Of a stretch of DNA of 64,000 nt, positions 47,801 to 55,931 are shown in pieces. The notes under the pieces were generated by a model. That model did not search any database, was not told the origin of the DNA, and worked only from the letters and a program-made list of their open reading frames with translations. Each line of letters opens with the position of its first letter. Positions within the stretch are counted from its first letter, which is position 1. The stretch is from JBCCSZ01 sp039821145. Its GTDB lineage: Bacteria > Bacteroidota > Bacteroidia > Chitinophagales > Saprospiraceae. A program made the position numbers and the translations under genes. The stretch covers positions 1 to 64,000 of the forward strand of contig JBCBOS010000008.1 of NCBI GenBank assembly GCA_039821145.1, written 5' to 3'.

Positions 47801-49255
47801 GTCGACCACATTGAGCTTCAAGGTATCACCAGTGAAGGTAAAGTCCTGGCCAACTGACTTGTCTCCCGAAACGACTACGGCACTGCTCAAAGCAGTAGGC
47901 GCATAGACACCTGCAGAATCTGGATCCAGCCAAGGTGCATCTGGGTCAGCTATGTAAGTGAGGAAGCGGAAGCGATCGTCATCCCCATTGTTGTCGTTGC
48001 CGACCACGCCACCGTGATTGAGGTCGTTGCCACAACCATCTGAAGCAGTGAAGTACCGATCGTAGCTGGCATAAATGCCTGTGACACCAATGTTGTCCAA
48101 GCAAGCCAATCCCGTATCGACAATGCTGTTGTTTTGGGCAACAGTAACGGTCGTGTCGCAGTTGTCACTGGCCGTTGGATTGACGGTTGTCATGTACAAA
48201 GAATCCGCCTGGAAGTTGGGACTGTTGCAATCGAGGACGACCTGAATGCGTTGGCCATCTCCAGTGATTTCAGGGTCCCATGCCTCAAAAGCACCAACGA
48301 CAGCATCTGCCGAAAGACTGTCGACCAGGTCACTTCTGGTATTGTCCCAAGTAGGAGTTTCATTGTCTTCTACCACTACGAGGAAGTGGCAAGAATCTAC
48401 ATTCCCTGCTCCGTCGTATACCTTATAAGTTACTCTGGTGGTAGCAGAACAGGCTGACTGACTCCCATAGAAAAGTGTGCTGGGGATGTCGAGGGTGCCT
48501 GAAGGAATGGGGGTAGAATTGGGTCCGTATGCGATGTTTGTTGGGACGTCAACAGGGGTTGAGCTGCCTTCAGCGCGGAAGCAAATTTCCAGTGAATCAA
48601 CTGTGCAATTGTCTGTAAAAGCAGGTGCTCTCCAAGTCATAGAAGCAGCACAGTCGTAGGTCATGGAAGCCATATCCATGAAGGGATCAACCGTATAATC
48701 GCGGTCCATATTGGACATGATGGTCACAGTTTCGCCACAGTCCGGGCCATCGCCCATCATGGCAATGCTGGGAGCTGTGTTGTCAACCAATGAAACGCTG
48801 ATGGACAGAGGGCCCACTGTGTTGGAGCCATCAATGGTGCCATCATCATCTGCATAAATGTTGTATGTTCCTTCCGGAAAAACAGGAGGTGCGAGTGGGC
48901 CTGCGCCGCAACTGATGTCGATGGAGGCCCCGCTCAGATCGTACAAAGTACCGGGAGCAGCTGGATCTTCGAAGTACAACTCACAACCTGGGTTGGTTGC
49001 ACCAATGCCATAGGTACTCAAAAAGGCAGCATCAATGGTGGCCATTGTTGCGCCTGGGCTTAGAGTGGCGGTTACGGCGATGGGCTGCGTGGTGGTTGCG
49101 GGATCTGGGGTCAGGGCACATTGTCCATAGCTTTGGAACGGCACCAAAAGCAAACTGAAGAAGGCCAACAATGGCAAGGGGACCAGCCATTTGAACCTTC
49201 TCGTCTTTGCTTGGGATGTAATAGTTGAAGGAACCATATTCATTGGTTTTTTCAT
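41852..49255 (-). CDS. Giant HYR-repeat T9SS type A protein with cohesin-like and dockerin-like modules
   Basis: 2,467 residues. An extended signal peptide (about 1-45; WLVPLPLLAFFSLLLVPFQSYGQ) leads to an N-terminal domain (about 46-155, IDISCGAG and YADDDG) shared with the 24852-29912 protein. HYR-type domains fill about 155-1,890; one of them is split by an inserted beta-sandwich at about 650-782. Then follow a cohesin-like domain (about 1,895-2,030), a carboxypeptidase-regulatory-like domain (about 2,033-2,085), a dockerin-like pair (about 2,088-2,155; KDSNVRNGVESVDASII and GDVN with NSIDAGIIQNLV), GNTSWRFV, GIKNGDV, a second cohesin-like domain (about 2,241-2,375, LTLEFDPHYLSFVQFE) and a type A tail (about 2,380-2,467, FQNRPNPFRAQT, ending RKMTIIK). 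First gene of the duplicated cassette; ends at its own terminator, so it is monocistronic. Confidence 0.88.
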   Translation of the reverse strand: MKKPMNMVPSTITSQAKTRRFKWLVPLPLLAFFSLLLVPFQSYGQCALTPDPATTTQPIAVTATLSPGATMATIDAAFLSTYGIGATNPGCELYFEDPAAPGTLYDLSGASIDISCGAGPLAPPVFPEGTYNIYADDDGTIDGSNTVGPLSISVSLVDNTAPSIAMMGDGPDCGETVTIMSNMDRDYTVDPFMDMASMTYDCAASMTWRAPAFTDNCTVDSLEICFRAEGSSTPVDVPTNIAYGPNSTPIPSGTLDIPSTLFYGSQSACSATTRVTYKVYDGAGNVDSCHFLVVVEDNETPTWDNTRSDLVDSLSADAVVGAFEAWDPEITGDGQRIQVVLDCNSPNFQADSLYMTTVNPTASDNCDTTVTVAQNNSIVDTGLACLDNIGVTGIYASYDRYFTASDGCGNDLNHGGVVGNDNNGDDDRFRFLTYIADPDAPWLDPDSAGVYAPTALSSAVVVSGDKSVGQDFTFTGDTLKLNVVDNSSCALDLSGNDTLRMEGLDCRAITYSWTVTSSVDADGNLTGLAGTSSTTNDNDIVNGGSGTNISSWPVGAHGIEYTAVDPCGNTSTFSFTLQVCDTIQPVITDCPPSNAVNDTICAIANKDLCETTVNWIVPTPMDCSGITSFTATATDEAGNNITINTGNVPGGTCVDVANFSGVYDVGNWLFNNNGGNGTVSLANAPNSIQMIESSSTAANTEFTVNVLEDGVISFSYDYDNTLGGPDDFGYLLNGTYVQLATFSVGTGFQIVAVEAGDVFGFRLEGSGGFLVADVTVSNFQFACQQGAWADFPVGVSQIEYVAVDGSGNRDSCTFYINVKDQQAPSFTNAIADQDLFVDEIDCQNALVPNYVSLGAAQAQDNCAVDSVTQMPAPGSALPLMAIGHDSMFNVVLTAWSNGLSTNDTFKVTIIDNVTPVVTCPNDVTLDADASCQAAINGYPAVNVTDACEVVDLSKVDTTRTDGLATSMPFDYGQTTITYSYTDGGGNTASCSFTVTVQDVTAPMITMIPDATINTSDDGTGNCSSTYTWTPVVSDNCDNAPTVISSPPSGTAFDVGSNPVVVTAIDADGNSSQISFTVTVVDDENPSVYNCPGALTLNSTCANTPVPSINHNVSDNCGPVTVQQIPAAGTPLSSVVLSVDVAPAGLSSGDQYEIKVLGTDPAGRQDSCITTVTIFDNEAPVPEEFPLPDTFYTCSTLVLGPFDAVLCDGTRIQAVANRGTGIGGGQYQFDAPFDEDVVWTYAHPTNGTSFTDIQHITVEDDDTAPTVVCPGDVTVNTAPMACDTSDISGIGMSEASSVLSVGSGEYADTCSSGSDLTVEYALSGATTVARKGGSDAGVETYGKGTTVVTYYVTDAVGNTGSCTFNVTVVDNEAPVLSSNPSDMTVECDNVPDAAVLTATDNCDAVTVSFSESTSAGSCPDNYTITRTWSATDESGNSTAHTQVITVEDTTDPEFLSVNVDGNDESVSSTGLSLTFDNDFGDCGRNVILRVNENNVTDNCTSDGFRFRYSIDGGTPTPYTTVQADASQNFPVGTTMVTFFALDSCGNEGSVDVTVTIVDADEPQVACLNLNRNLPANGPLTVSGIDFINPFGTFDNCTDLADLTIRINGDSTFDCSNIGVNMIDIQVIDEAGNVGSCTATLNIQETFDPVAVCQDITVQLDASGSVTVTGADLDGGSSDNCPGTLSFLINGVSSIDYNCGDVGTFTVTMTVTDQAGNSDDCTAMVTVEDNVAPMAICADMTVSLDSFGVASIDPEDIDNNSSDACGIASRSLDVSSFDCSNIGANTVVLTVTDNNGNSSTCSATVTVEDNRGPEVMCQDVQVNLEEDGTLKIAASMFDAGSTDNCSPSDSLRFTVSGADTLMLDCMNLGVQSVTITVTDREGNSSTCTANLTVDPFATVEFTAEMRSGPSGSQIDIPVTVNNFWEMRSFQFSVSIADPSVATLDDIIFNINGTTAVTGSGNSRAVSWNTAAPPDGLDLMNGDTAFFVRVTLIGAGGTNTAIVLDGSQITPVASQGCALNEIVTNLSLNDGSATVTAGTSSLISGTITREGDPVRDVLVGLNGTDGSGGTISESVRTDAMGNYSFNVPNGSTVTITPLKDSNVRNGVESVDASIIRTHTASGTPVIMTPYRLIAGDVNLSSGSPAADPNSIDAGIIQNLVAGNFADFSIWGNTSWRFVDAAHVFSDPENPWAGPIPDVINLGPITADALNQNFEGIKNGDVGALRANPQLAIGNTQSQDRSDDQMFLNLQDRELEGGSTYTLEFRTRDFKDLIASQLTLEFDPHYLSFVQFEDGVLGNIVLGDKKANDGQLAVVWAEAFPTQLEEEDVFFRLVFKAVQGGVKLSEVVQLSDAITTTKAFDADLKELDVELEFNQLTSTPELTETTFSLFQNRPNPFRAQTVIGFNLPKASDATLSIFDITGRKVYQYEGSFAQGYNELTISNTELNADGVLYYQLETADRTALRKMTIIK

Positions 49256-50071
49256 GAGTAAAAAAAGTGGGTTGCTATAACTGTTTGTAAAATGTCAACA
49301 TGCATTTGATCGCCCCTATGTTCGTCATTGGACATAGCGGAGATGCTTCCAGGAATGACAAATTGCGTCATCCTGAAACCTGCCTTGATTTCGGGTTTAT
49401 TTACAACACTATCACCTCTGGCAAGAATGCCAATAGTGTTAGAGATTCATTTGAAATGCAGTTTTTGAACTTCTTAAGATCGGTTTTGGAAAGCAATCAG
49501 GTGATTTGTGCTATTGGTAGGCATATATGAAGATGCCATGAAATTATAATTTTCAATTGCTAGGTCTGATGTTCGACTATCTGTGTGTGTTATCTAAGTG
49601 TTTGATAGTGAGCCATCTCTTGTGAGTATGACTGTGTTTATCGTGATGGGCCTTTTAAAGCGAGGGAAGAATTCCCTTTTTTTTCTCATTATAAAGGTAG
49701 CAAATATTTTGTGAGTGCTATAACAATGCTTGCTTTTTTTTGACTTGCCAACAATAAGCTACCCAGTGGGGCTGCTTCCCTTCCTTTGCGACCGCTGGGA
49801 CAGGGGCAAAGAAACGTGTTGTTTGCACATTGTTAAGTTAAATTATGTATTTTTTGTATGTATGAGTGCTCTGAGGCTTGGTGGAAATGGCTGGGTGATC
49901 TGATGGGAGGATTCCTGGCCCAAAATGCATCAAAATAAGCTGTGGAGCGTTCTGGTACGGTAGAAGTTCTCAATAATTTCTATCTTCAGTGGAAAGTAAG
50001 GGCAACTGGATGCGCCATGTCAATGCTCAAAACGCTCTTACTTTTGAAAAACCAAAAGCCCTCAATCCCCT
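49256..50071. other. Divergent intergenic region
   Basis: About 816 bases between the minus-strand surface gene and the plus-strand peptidoglycan-related gene. AT-rich with several T homopolymers (for example near 49678 and 49735). A short frame at 49300-49530 shows no family features. It must hold two divergent promoters, but no exact TAnnTTTG element was found. Confidence 0.5.
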
Positions 50072-52270
50072 ATGTTTCAAATCAGCAAATCTGTCGGACG
50101 CAATGGAGTCAATCTCATCAAGGACGTCCGCATTGTCCAACAAAGTCTCCTGCATTTGGGAGCACTGCCTCCTGCCGTTTTCATAGAAGAATGTCTTCAT
50201 CAATCTGTAGAACTGCCTGTTCAAGAGATCAAAAATCGACTCATTGCTGGCCAGACCAATGTCCAGAACTTACTGGATGCACTCGCCGATGGTTCTGAGG
50301 TCATGCAGCCAAATCAACTGCAGGCCACCATCCAATCCATCGAAAAATTTCAAAGAGAAAAGGTGGGCTTGTCAAATCCGGATGGTCTCATCAGTCCCAG
50401 TGGCAAAACAGCCAAGATGATCAAGCGCGCTTTGAAGCAAGTGGGGACTGTGAAGGTAGAGTCGCACAGTGTGAGCAGCCAGAGCGGCTACGACATCAAC
50501 ATCCTCAGAGGTCGGATACAACTGAGCTTGCGACTTGGTGGCCCACAAAAGATCAAGCAGTACGACATTGCCGCGGCTCGTCGCTACATCAGTACTCGAT
50601 ACAATTGGAATGGCATTCTCAAGCTGATGCAACAAGTGTACGCAGCCTCTGGTGATGCCTATTTGATGAGTACCCAACTCAGCGGTACCAATAGCGATGA
50701 TGAGTTGCTCATTCCCGATCAGGGGATTGCTTACATCATTCAGATGCAGCTCGAACATGCCTTGAAGGGCAAGCGGACGTCTCCTCCCAATTTGGATCGT
50801 TTGCTGAGCAGCGTTGATGCGCGGCCTGGTGACAACTTTTTACAGAAGATCCTGCGGAAAAAGGACCGCCTGACGTTCATGGACGAATCCATCAACAAGT
50901 CGGTCATACGAGTGGAGGACCAGCAAAAAATCCAGATTCCCAGCACCAAAGACGATGAGGCGACCATGTACGAATTTTGCCGCGACATCGTGCGTGCCCG
51001 CAATGGCTTGTGGAGTGACTTGGTCGGTGTCTGCAACTTGGTGGGCTTTCGCCGCCTGATGGACCCCAAGAGCGAAACCTTGTTCAACGATACCATAGCA
51101 GTGTGTTGGAAAGAGGCCGATGGGAAGCAAAGGGTGGAACTCAACATTGCCACCACAGAACCCGGCAACCGGAAATTGAAGAATCAGTTGGCCCCACAGA
51201 CCCTGACCTTGCTGCCGGGGTACCACATCAATCGGCAACCAGCAGGTCGCACACACAACGGGCTCAAGCGATTGAGCAATGGGCGGCTGAAATGGAGTGG
51301 GGGAGATACCACCATGAATTTTCACCAAGGAAAAAACAACTTCACCTATACGGGCAATGAGTGGCTGACCAAATACGGCATCAATTGGGAACTCAAAACT
51401 GGCCTTCCCAAAAATGGGATGGACGAAAAGGATGTTCTCAACCTCAATGCCATCCTCTCAGAGATTTACCTCCTTCTATCCGCTTATGGAGGCGAAAAGG
51501 TACGATCCAGCTACAGCAACCTGAAGCGCATGTCGGTGGCCCAGCCCATCGTCAAAGAATCCACTGTCGATGGGATCATGACCCTTTCCCAGGCGACGAG
51601 TAGTCGGCCTAGAACCAAGAAAATTGATTTGAAAAAGGCCCGCCAATGGATGTTGGATACCTGGTATCGCAAGCGGGAGAAAAACCGCCACAAGATTCTC
51701 GACATCCTCTTGGCCATTACGGATTTTCCCGAGGAGCAGATCACCAGCTGGAAGGGCAAATCCAAAGAGTTTGTCTCCGACTTTGTGACGCTGGACCACC
51801 TGGAAAAGGTCGTAGAGACCCAAGCCATGCATGTGGCCGACATTCGGGACAAGCAATTGGATGGATTGGCCGGAGAGGGCTTTGTGGAAATGTTGCGGGG
51901 GGTATACCAGCCGGTCGCAGAAGCCAAGGCAGATAAGGAGCGGGTAGACGAGTTGCTGGAGGAATTGGAAAGCTTCCCCTTGAAAAATGTCGGCAGGCTT
52001 CAGAAAGACCTGAAAAATCTTCAGATTGCCACGCATCGCAATCGCAAAAATGTTTATCTGAATACAGCTTATGATGTCGTAGACGATGTTCCTCACATAG
52101 AGCATGTCACTGTGGGACGGTCCTCAGAGGGCTGCCAAGTCATTTATGATACAGAGGTATTTTACACTTTCTGGACCAGTCTTCTGCAGCGATCTGCCAA
52201 GGTGGGCCAATACCGTTGGTATTACACCCTCATCGAAACAACCCGATTCAAGAAAAGCTCATTGGTATGA
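50072..52270 (+). CDS. Peptidoglycan-binding-like protein with a possibly split L,D-transpeptidase-like core
   Basis: 732 residues, no signal peptide. The N-terminal ~118 residues resemble the binding domain found in phage- and contractile-injection-linked wall enzymes: SVGRNGVNLIKDVRIVQ and FQREKVGLSNPDGLISPSGKT. Residues 320-425 resemble another wall-enzyme module (LVGF, LFNDTIAVCWKEADGK, ATTEPGN, LLPGY, then MNFHQG with His418). The C-terminal 55 residues complete it with GRSSEGCQVI (Cys688) and YYTLIE. In related short proteins the His and the S-x-GCQ motif lie close together; here about 250 mostly helical residues separate them. Activity on peptidoglycan is inference. A transporter gene starts 21 bases downstream, suggesting an operon. 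Its cytoplasmic start could mean non-classical release, for example by an injection system or lysis. Confidence 0.6.
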   Translation: MFQISKSVGRNGVNLIKDVRIVQQSLLHLGALPPAVFIEECLHQSVELPVQEIKNRLIAGQTNVQNLLDALADGSEVMQPNQLQATIQSIEKFQREKVGLSNPDGLISPSGKTAKMIKRALKQVGTVKVESHSVSSQSGYDINILRGRIQLSLRLGGPQKIKQYDIAAARRYISTRYNWNGILKLMQQVYAASGDAYLMSTQLSGTNSDDELLIPDQGIAYIIQMQLEHALKGKRTSPPNLDRLLSSVDARPGDNFLQKILRKKDRLTFMDESINKSVIRVEDQQKIQIPSTKDDEATMYEFCRDIVRARNGLWSDLVGVCNLVGFRRLMDPKSETLFNDTIAVCWKEADGKQRVELNIATTEPGNRKLKNQLAPQTLTLLPGYHINRQPAGRTHNGLKRLSNGRLKWSGGDTTMNFHQGKNNFTYTGNEWLTKYGINWELKTGLPKNGMDEKDVLNLNAILSEIYLLLSAYGGEKVRSSYSNLKRMSVAQPIVKESTVDGIMTLSQATSSRPRTKKIDLKKARQWMLDTWYRKREKNRHKILDILLAITDFPEEQITSWKGKSKEFVSDFVTLDHLEKVVETQAMHVADIRDKQLDGLAGEGFVEMLRGVYQPVAEAKADKERVDELLEELESFPLKNVGRLQKDLKNLQIATHRNRKNVYLNTAYDVVDDVPHIEHVTVGRSSEGCQVIYDTEVFYTFWTSLLQRSAKVGQYRWYYTLIETTRFKKSSLV

Positions 52271-52291
52271 TGCCATCTAAAAGAGAGTGAT

Positions 52292-53578
52292 GTGCTGGCC
52301 TTGATTCGATACTATCCGCCCGTTTACTACCAGCTGATGTTGTTGTTTTTTTTGCAACAGTTCAGCTACTACAGCTATTTGTTTGCGGTGTTGGAAGGTG
52401 TTCCTCTTTATGGTGAACAGCTCGTGGCAATGGATCCGCCAGCATATCGGTATTTTCATCTGAGTGTTGGCCTGGCCTTTTTGTTGGCAGGCTGGTTGTA
52501 TGATCGAATACCGAAGGTTCGGCTGTCCCTGTTCTGGGGCATTTCCCTGATGTTGTTTGGGCACATGCTGGGCTTGTTGGGGATGCCTGTATTGCTGCTG
52601 CCTTCCTGTGCCTTGGTCAATTTGGGGGGAGCGCTTTTTTCCATTGCTTGTTACATGCATGTCGGGATTTTGTTTTCCACGGCCAGTGGCTACAAGGATG
52701 CGGCCTTCATCGGCATGGCTGCTGTTTATACAATCGCTCTGATGGCTGCCGTATTGCTCATTCCCATACTGATGACAGAATCTCCTGCTTTTCCCATCTT
52801 GATCAACCTCGCCATCTACATTGGATTGATCTTTTTTGTGATGTTGTACAAAGACATTGGCTACCAAATCGAGGAGGACGAAGAAGAGGAACCGAAGGAA
52901 GCAGAAGAATTGGAAGGGGAGGCGGAAGAAGACAACTCTTGGTCGAAAACCCAATTGCTTTTGTTGGTCATCGTAGGAATGACGCTGCTGGAGTTGATCA
53001 GCATCTACAGTCCATTTATTGGTGTCAGCACCACTTTCGCATTTGTCGGCTTGGCTCATTGGCTGTGGCCCCTCAGTTTGTTTTTGTTGGTGATGGGCTT
53101 CCTCGTGCTGTTTTTCATCGCGGGCGACAAGAGTCGGCAATTGGAAAAGATCCAATTTTGTCTGTATGCATTTTTGGTCATCATAGGGATGGAGTGGTTG
53201 ATCCGGCTGACTCCTTCCTATGAGATGGATTACATCGCTGATTTTTTGCCCAATTTGCTGTTGTCTGCCATTCTTTTTCCCGTTGCCACCTCCATCATCA
53301 CCCACATCAACTATGAGTACAATCCGGGGATGTGGTTGGGACTTTTTTTCGCATTGGGAGAACTTGGCTACTTTGTGATGGATGTCTTGATTTGGGCTGG
53401 CCTGATCTCTCATACCATTGTGGGCATATTGATCAGTCTGCTGACAGTTTTGTTGTTGATCGGTTTTTTGGAAAACAAGGCTTATCTGGCAACGGTATTG
53501 GCCTTGGACGTTCCCAATCGGACGGAAGCCCCAGAGGAAGACAACAAGGACGACATCTTGGAGCATTTGATTGAGTAG
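52292..53578 (+). CDS. Polytopic membrane protein, MFS-like transporter
   Basis: 428 residues from a GTG start; no in-frame ATG lies near. About 12 hydrophobic segments are visible in two halves (for example LMLLFFLQQFSYYSYLF, AFIGMAAVYTIALMAAVLLI, LLLLVIVGMTLLELISIY, TIVGILISLLTVLLLIGFL). They are separated near residues 190-215 by a strikingly acidic cytoplasmic loop (EEDEEEEPKEAEELEGEAEEDN). The layout and PKVRLSLFWGISLMLFGH suggest a major-facilitator or peptide-transporter-like fold. The gene starts 21 bases after the peptidoglycan-related gene and probably shares its mRNA, but substrate and role are unknown. Confidence 0.6.
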   Translation: MLALIRYYPPVYYQLMLLFFLQQFSYYSYLFAVLEGVPLYGEQLVAMDPPAYRYFHLSVGLAFLLAGWLYDRIPKVRLSLFWGISLMLFGHMLGLLGMPVLLLPSCALVNLGGALFSIACYMHVGILFSTASGYKDAAFIGMAAVYTIALMAAVLLIPILMTESPAFPILINLAIYIGLIFFVMLYKDIGYQIEEDEEEEPKEAEELEGEAEEDNSWSKTQLLLLVIVGMTLLELISIYSPFIGVSTTFAFVGLAHWLWPLSLFLLVMGFLVLFFIAGDKSRQLEKIQFCLYAFLVIIGMEWLIRLTPSYEMDYIADFLPNLLLSAILFPVATSIITHINYEYNPGMWLGLFFALGELGYFVMDVLIWAGLISHTIVGILISLLTVLLLIGFLENKAYLATVLALDVPNRTEAPEEDNKDDILEHLIE

Positions 53579-53628
53579 GAGAGAATGTCTTTGCAAAATG
53601 ATTTAATGGCGTATTTATTTTTTTCGAT

Positions 53629-55884
53629 ATGAAAATCAACTTTCCTTCCAGTATTTGTCTGTCATTTGTGTTGCTTTGGCTTTGCTGCCAGACTGTTCCC
53701 AGCTCGGCCCAATCTCCTGCGCAGAATACCGCTAAGCGGCCTCGAATTGGCTTGGCACTCAGTGGTGGTGGCGCCAAGGGGCTGGCCCATGTGGGGGTGT
53801 TGAAGGTATTGGAAGAAGTGGGGATTTTTCCCGACTACCTCACGGGCACCAGCATGGGGAGCATTGTGGGGGGGCTGTATGCGCTGGGCTACTCTGTGGA
53901 GCAGTTGGAGGAATTGGCCGTCGAATTGGATTGGGAGGAATACTTCAGCGATCAGTTGCTGCGCTATTACATTCCCATGGAGGAGCGAGAAAGTTCGGAT
54001 CGCTATCAGGTACAATTTCCCTTGGATGGAAAGAAAATCCAATTGCCCAAAGGGGTGTTGGGTGGGCAAAACATCCACCTGTTGCTGTCCCGCCTGGCCA
54101 TGCCTGCGCAGCAATACAAGGACTTCGACCAATTTCCCATTCCTTTTCGCTGCGTAGCGACGGACTTTGAAACAGGGGAGGCTGTCGTTCTGTCCAAAGG
54201 CTCCTTGGCAGATGCCATGCGGGCCAGTATGTCGATCCCTTCTGTTTTTGAACCCATTGAGATGGACGGAAAGCTGCTCATCGACGGGATGGCCATCCGG
54301 AATTTGCCGGTACAAGATGTGAGAGACATGGGAGCCGATGTGATCATTGCTGTGGATGTAGGGGCGCCCTTGTACAAAAAAGAAGACCTGACGTCGATTT
54401 TTGTCATGCTGGAGCAAACGGGAAGTTATCGGATGTTTGATGTCAATGAAGAACAGCTCAAAATGGCTGATGTCATCATCCGTCCGGCCATCAAAAACTT
54501 TGGTTCTTTGGACTTTACCAAGGCCGATAGTTTGATAGAAGTGGGGGAGGTGGCGGCCCGAGAGGCCTTGCCAGAACTTCGCAAACTGTTTCCGCAGATC
54601 TTCCGGACGGGTTTGGAGCGGCCGGGGCTGGCTAAGATTGATGAGGTGAAGATTGACTCTGTTGAGATACTGGGCTTGGATACCAAAAATACCAAGGTGA
54701 TCAAGCGCTTGCTGCAGGTGCGCAAGGGGCGAAAATATTCTCTCGAACGCTTGGAGCGACGCATTGAGCGCTTGTCTGGTAGCCAATTCATCAAATCTGC
54801 CAACTACCAATTGTTGCCCCTCGACAGCTCTTATCTGCTGCGGGTGGTGGCTGTGGGACAGAGTGGCAATTTTTTGAAAGTTAGCGCCAATTACGACAGC
54901 AACCTCAAGGCGGGCCTTCTGCTCAATGCCACCCTTCGGAATCTGCTGCTCAACGGCACCCGTTTGTCCATTGACTTCAAGCTGTCGGAAAATCCCCTCT
55001 TGAAAGCCGAATACCTGTTGTACACTTCCTCCCGGCCCAATCTGGGCATCAACCTGGTGGGGCGAACCCATTACTACCCGGCCTTCTTTTACCAAGGAGG
55101 GGACCGAACGGAGACCTTTCAGCTTCACCACCACGAAGGACGTTTTGAGTTGTTGTCGGTCTTCAAGGGGCGTTGGTTGGGGGCCCTGGGCATTGGATGG
55201 GAGCGGTTCTTACAAACCGAAGCCATTTTTGACTCTGATGCACAGGATGCGCGATTGCACCAAGGCAGTTTTTTCCTGCGCTTTTCGCGGGACACCTATG
55301 ATCGGCTCAACTTTCCGCACGAAGGCTCCTACAGTCGATTGCTTGGTAAGCTGAGCTTTGATGGTTCGTTCAAGTCATTTGACGATGGCAATACACAGCG
55401 CTTTGATCGCTGGAATGTTTTTTTGCGGGCGCAGATGAGCAAATTGTTTCCCATTGGAAATCGTTTTGCCTTGCATTGGTACAATGATGCAGGTGTGGTT
55501 TCTTTTTCGGAGGACAACTTTCTCAATCTGTTTTATCTGGGGCGCAACCTGCCCGGAGAATGGTCGCAGGTATATTTTGCTGGTTTGGATTTGATGGAGC
55601 GTCCAGCATCTTCCTATGCGCTGAGTGGGATGAAGTTTCGCATGGAACCGAGTCGCGATTATTTCATCTCCTTGATGGTCAACTATGGCTATTTTGATGT
55701 CGACACCTTTGTGTTCAATGGCTCTGGCATGGCAACGCAGTTTGAAGCGGATAGCGGTTCGCTTTTGGGGACTGCCGTGGAGTTGGGGATGATGACCCGG
55801 GTGGGGCCGGCCTTGTTTCGCTCGGAGTTCAATCTACTCGATCCCCGAGTCAACTTTGTCGTTCATTTGGGGTATGTGTTTTGA
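53629..55884 (+). CDS. Patatin-like phospholipase fused to POTRA and BamA-like barrel
   Basis: 751 residues. A signal peptide (about 1-28) precedes a patatin domain (about 38-235) with the oxyanion loop SGGGAKG (45-51), nucleophile motif GTSMG (Ser75) and the catalytic Asp in DG (219-220). A POTRA-like segment (about 335-400, VEILGLDTKNTKVIKRLL) and a 16-strand-type barrel reaching the terminal GYVF follow. Proteins of this layout (RssA/PlpD type, DUF-free NTE family) are outer-membrane or surface lipid hydrolases. All catalytic residues are present. It stands alone, with no terminator seen before it. Confidence 0.9.
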   Translation: MKINFPSSICLSFVLLWLCCQTVPSSAQSPAQNTAKRPRIGLALSGGGAKGLAHVGVLKVLEEVGIFPDYLTGTSMGSIVGGLYALGYSVEQLEELAVELDWEEYFSDQLLRYYIPMEERESSDRYQVQFPLDGKKIQLPKGVLGGQNIHLLLSRLAMPAQQYKDFDQFPIPFRCVATDFETGEAVVLSKGSLADAMRASMSIPSVFEPIEMDGKLLIDGMAIRNLPVQDVRDMGADVIIAVDVGAPLYKKEDLTSIFVMLEQTGSYRMFDVNEEQLKMADVIIRPAIKNFGSLDFTKADSLIEVGEVAAREALPELRKLFPQIFRTGLERPGLAKIDEVKIDSVEILGLDTKNTKVIKRLLQVRKGRKYSLERLERRIERLSGSQFIKSANYQLLPLDSSYLLRVVAVGQSGNFLKVSANYDSNLKAGLLLNATLRNLLLNGTRLSIDFKLSENPLLKAEYLLYTSSRPNLGINLVGRTHYYPAFFYQGGDRTETFQLHHHEGRFELLSVFKGRWLGALGIGWERFLQTEAIFDSDAQDARLHQGSFFLRFSRDTYDRLNFPHEGSYSRLLGKLSFDGSFKSFDDGNTQRFDRWNVFLRAQMSKLFPIGNRFALHWYNDAGVVSFSEDNFLNLFYLGRNLPGEWSQVYFAGLDLMERPASSYALSGMKFRMEPSRDYFISLMVNYGYFDVDTFVFNGSGMATQFEADSGSLLGTAVELGMMTRVGPALFRSEFNLLDPRVNFVVHLGYVF

Positions 55885-55931
55885 GACATTTTGTAGCCTT
55901 AGATTCTGCCCGATTGTCACTTATGTAGTTT

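Noticed and set aside
49300..49530. Small 76-codon gene in the divergent region
   Set aside because: No family resemblance, no start context, and biased composition consistent with intergenic DNA.
52277..53596. 439-codon minus-strand frame opposite the transporter
   Set aside because: Its Gln/His-rich composition is the mirror of hydrophobic codons on the other strand.
53662..55134. 490-codon minus-strand frame opposite the patatin-BamA gene
   Set aside because: The plus strand has full patatin motifs and a barrel end; the antisense frame shows no protein features.
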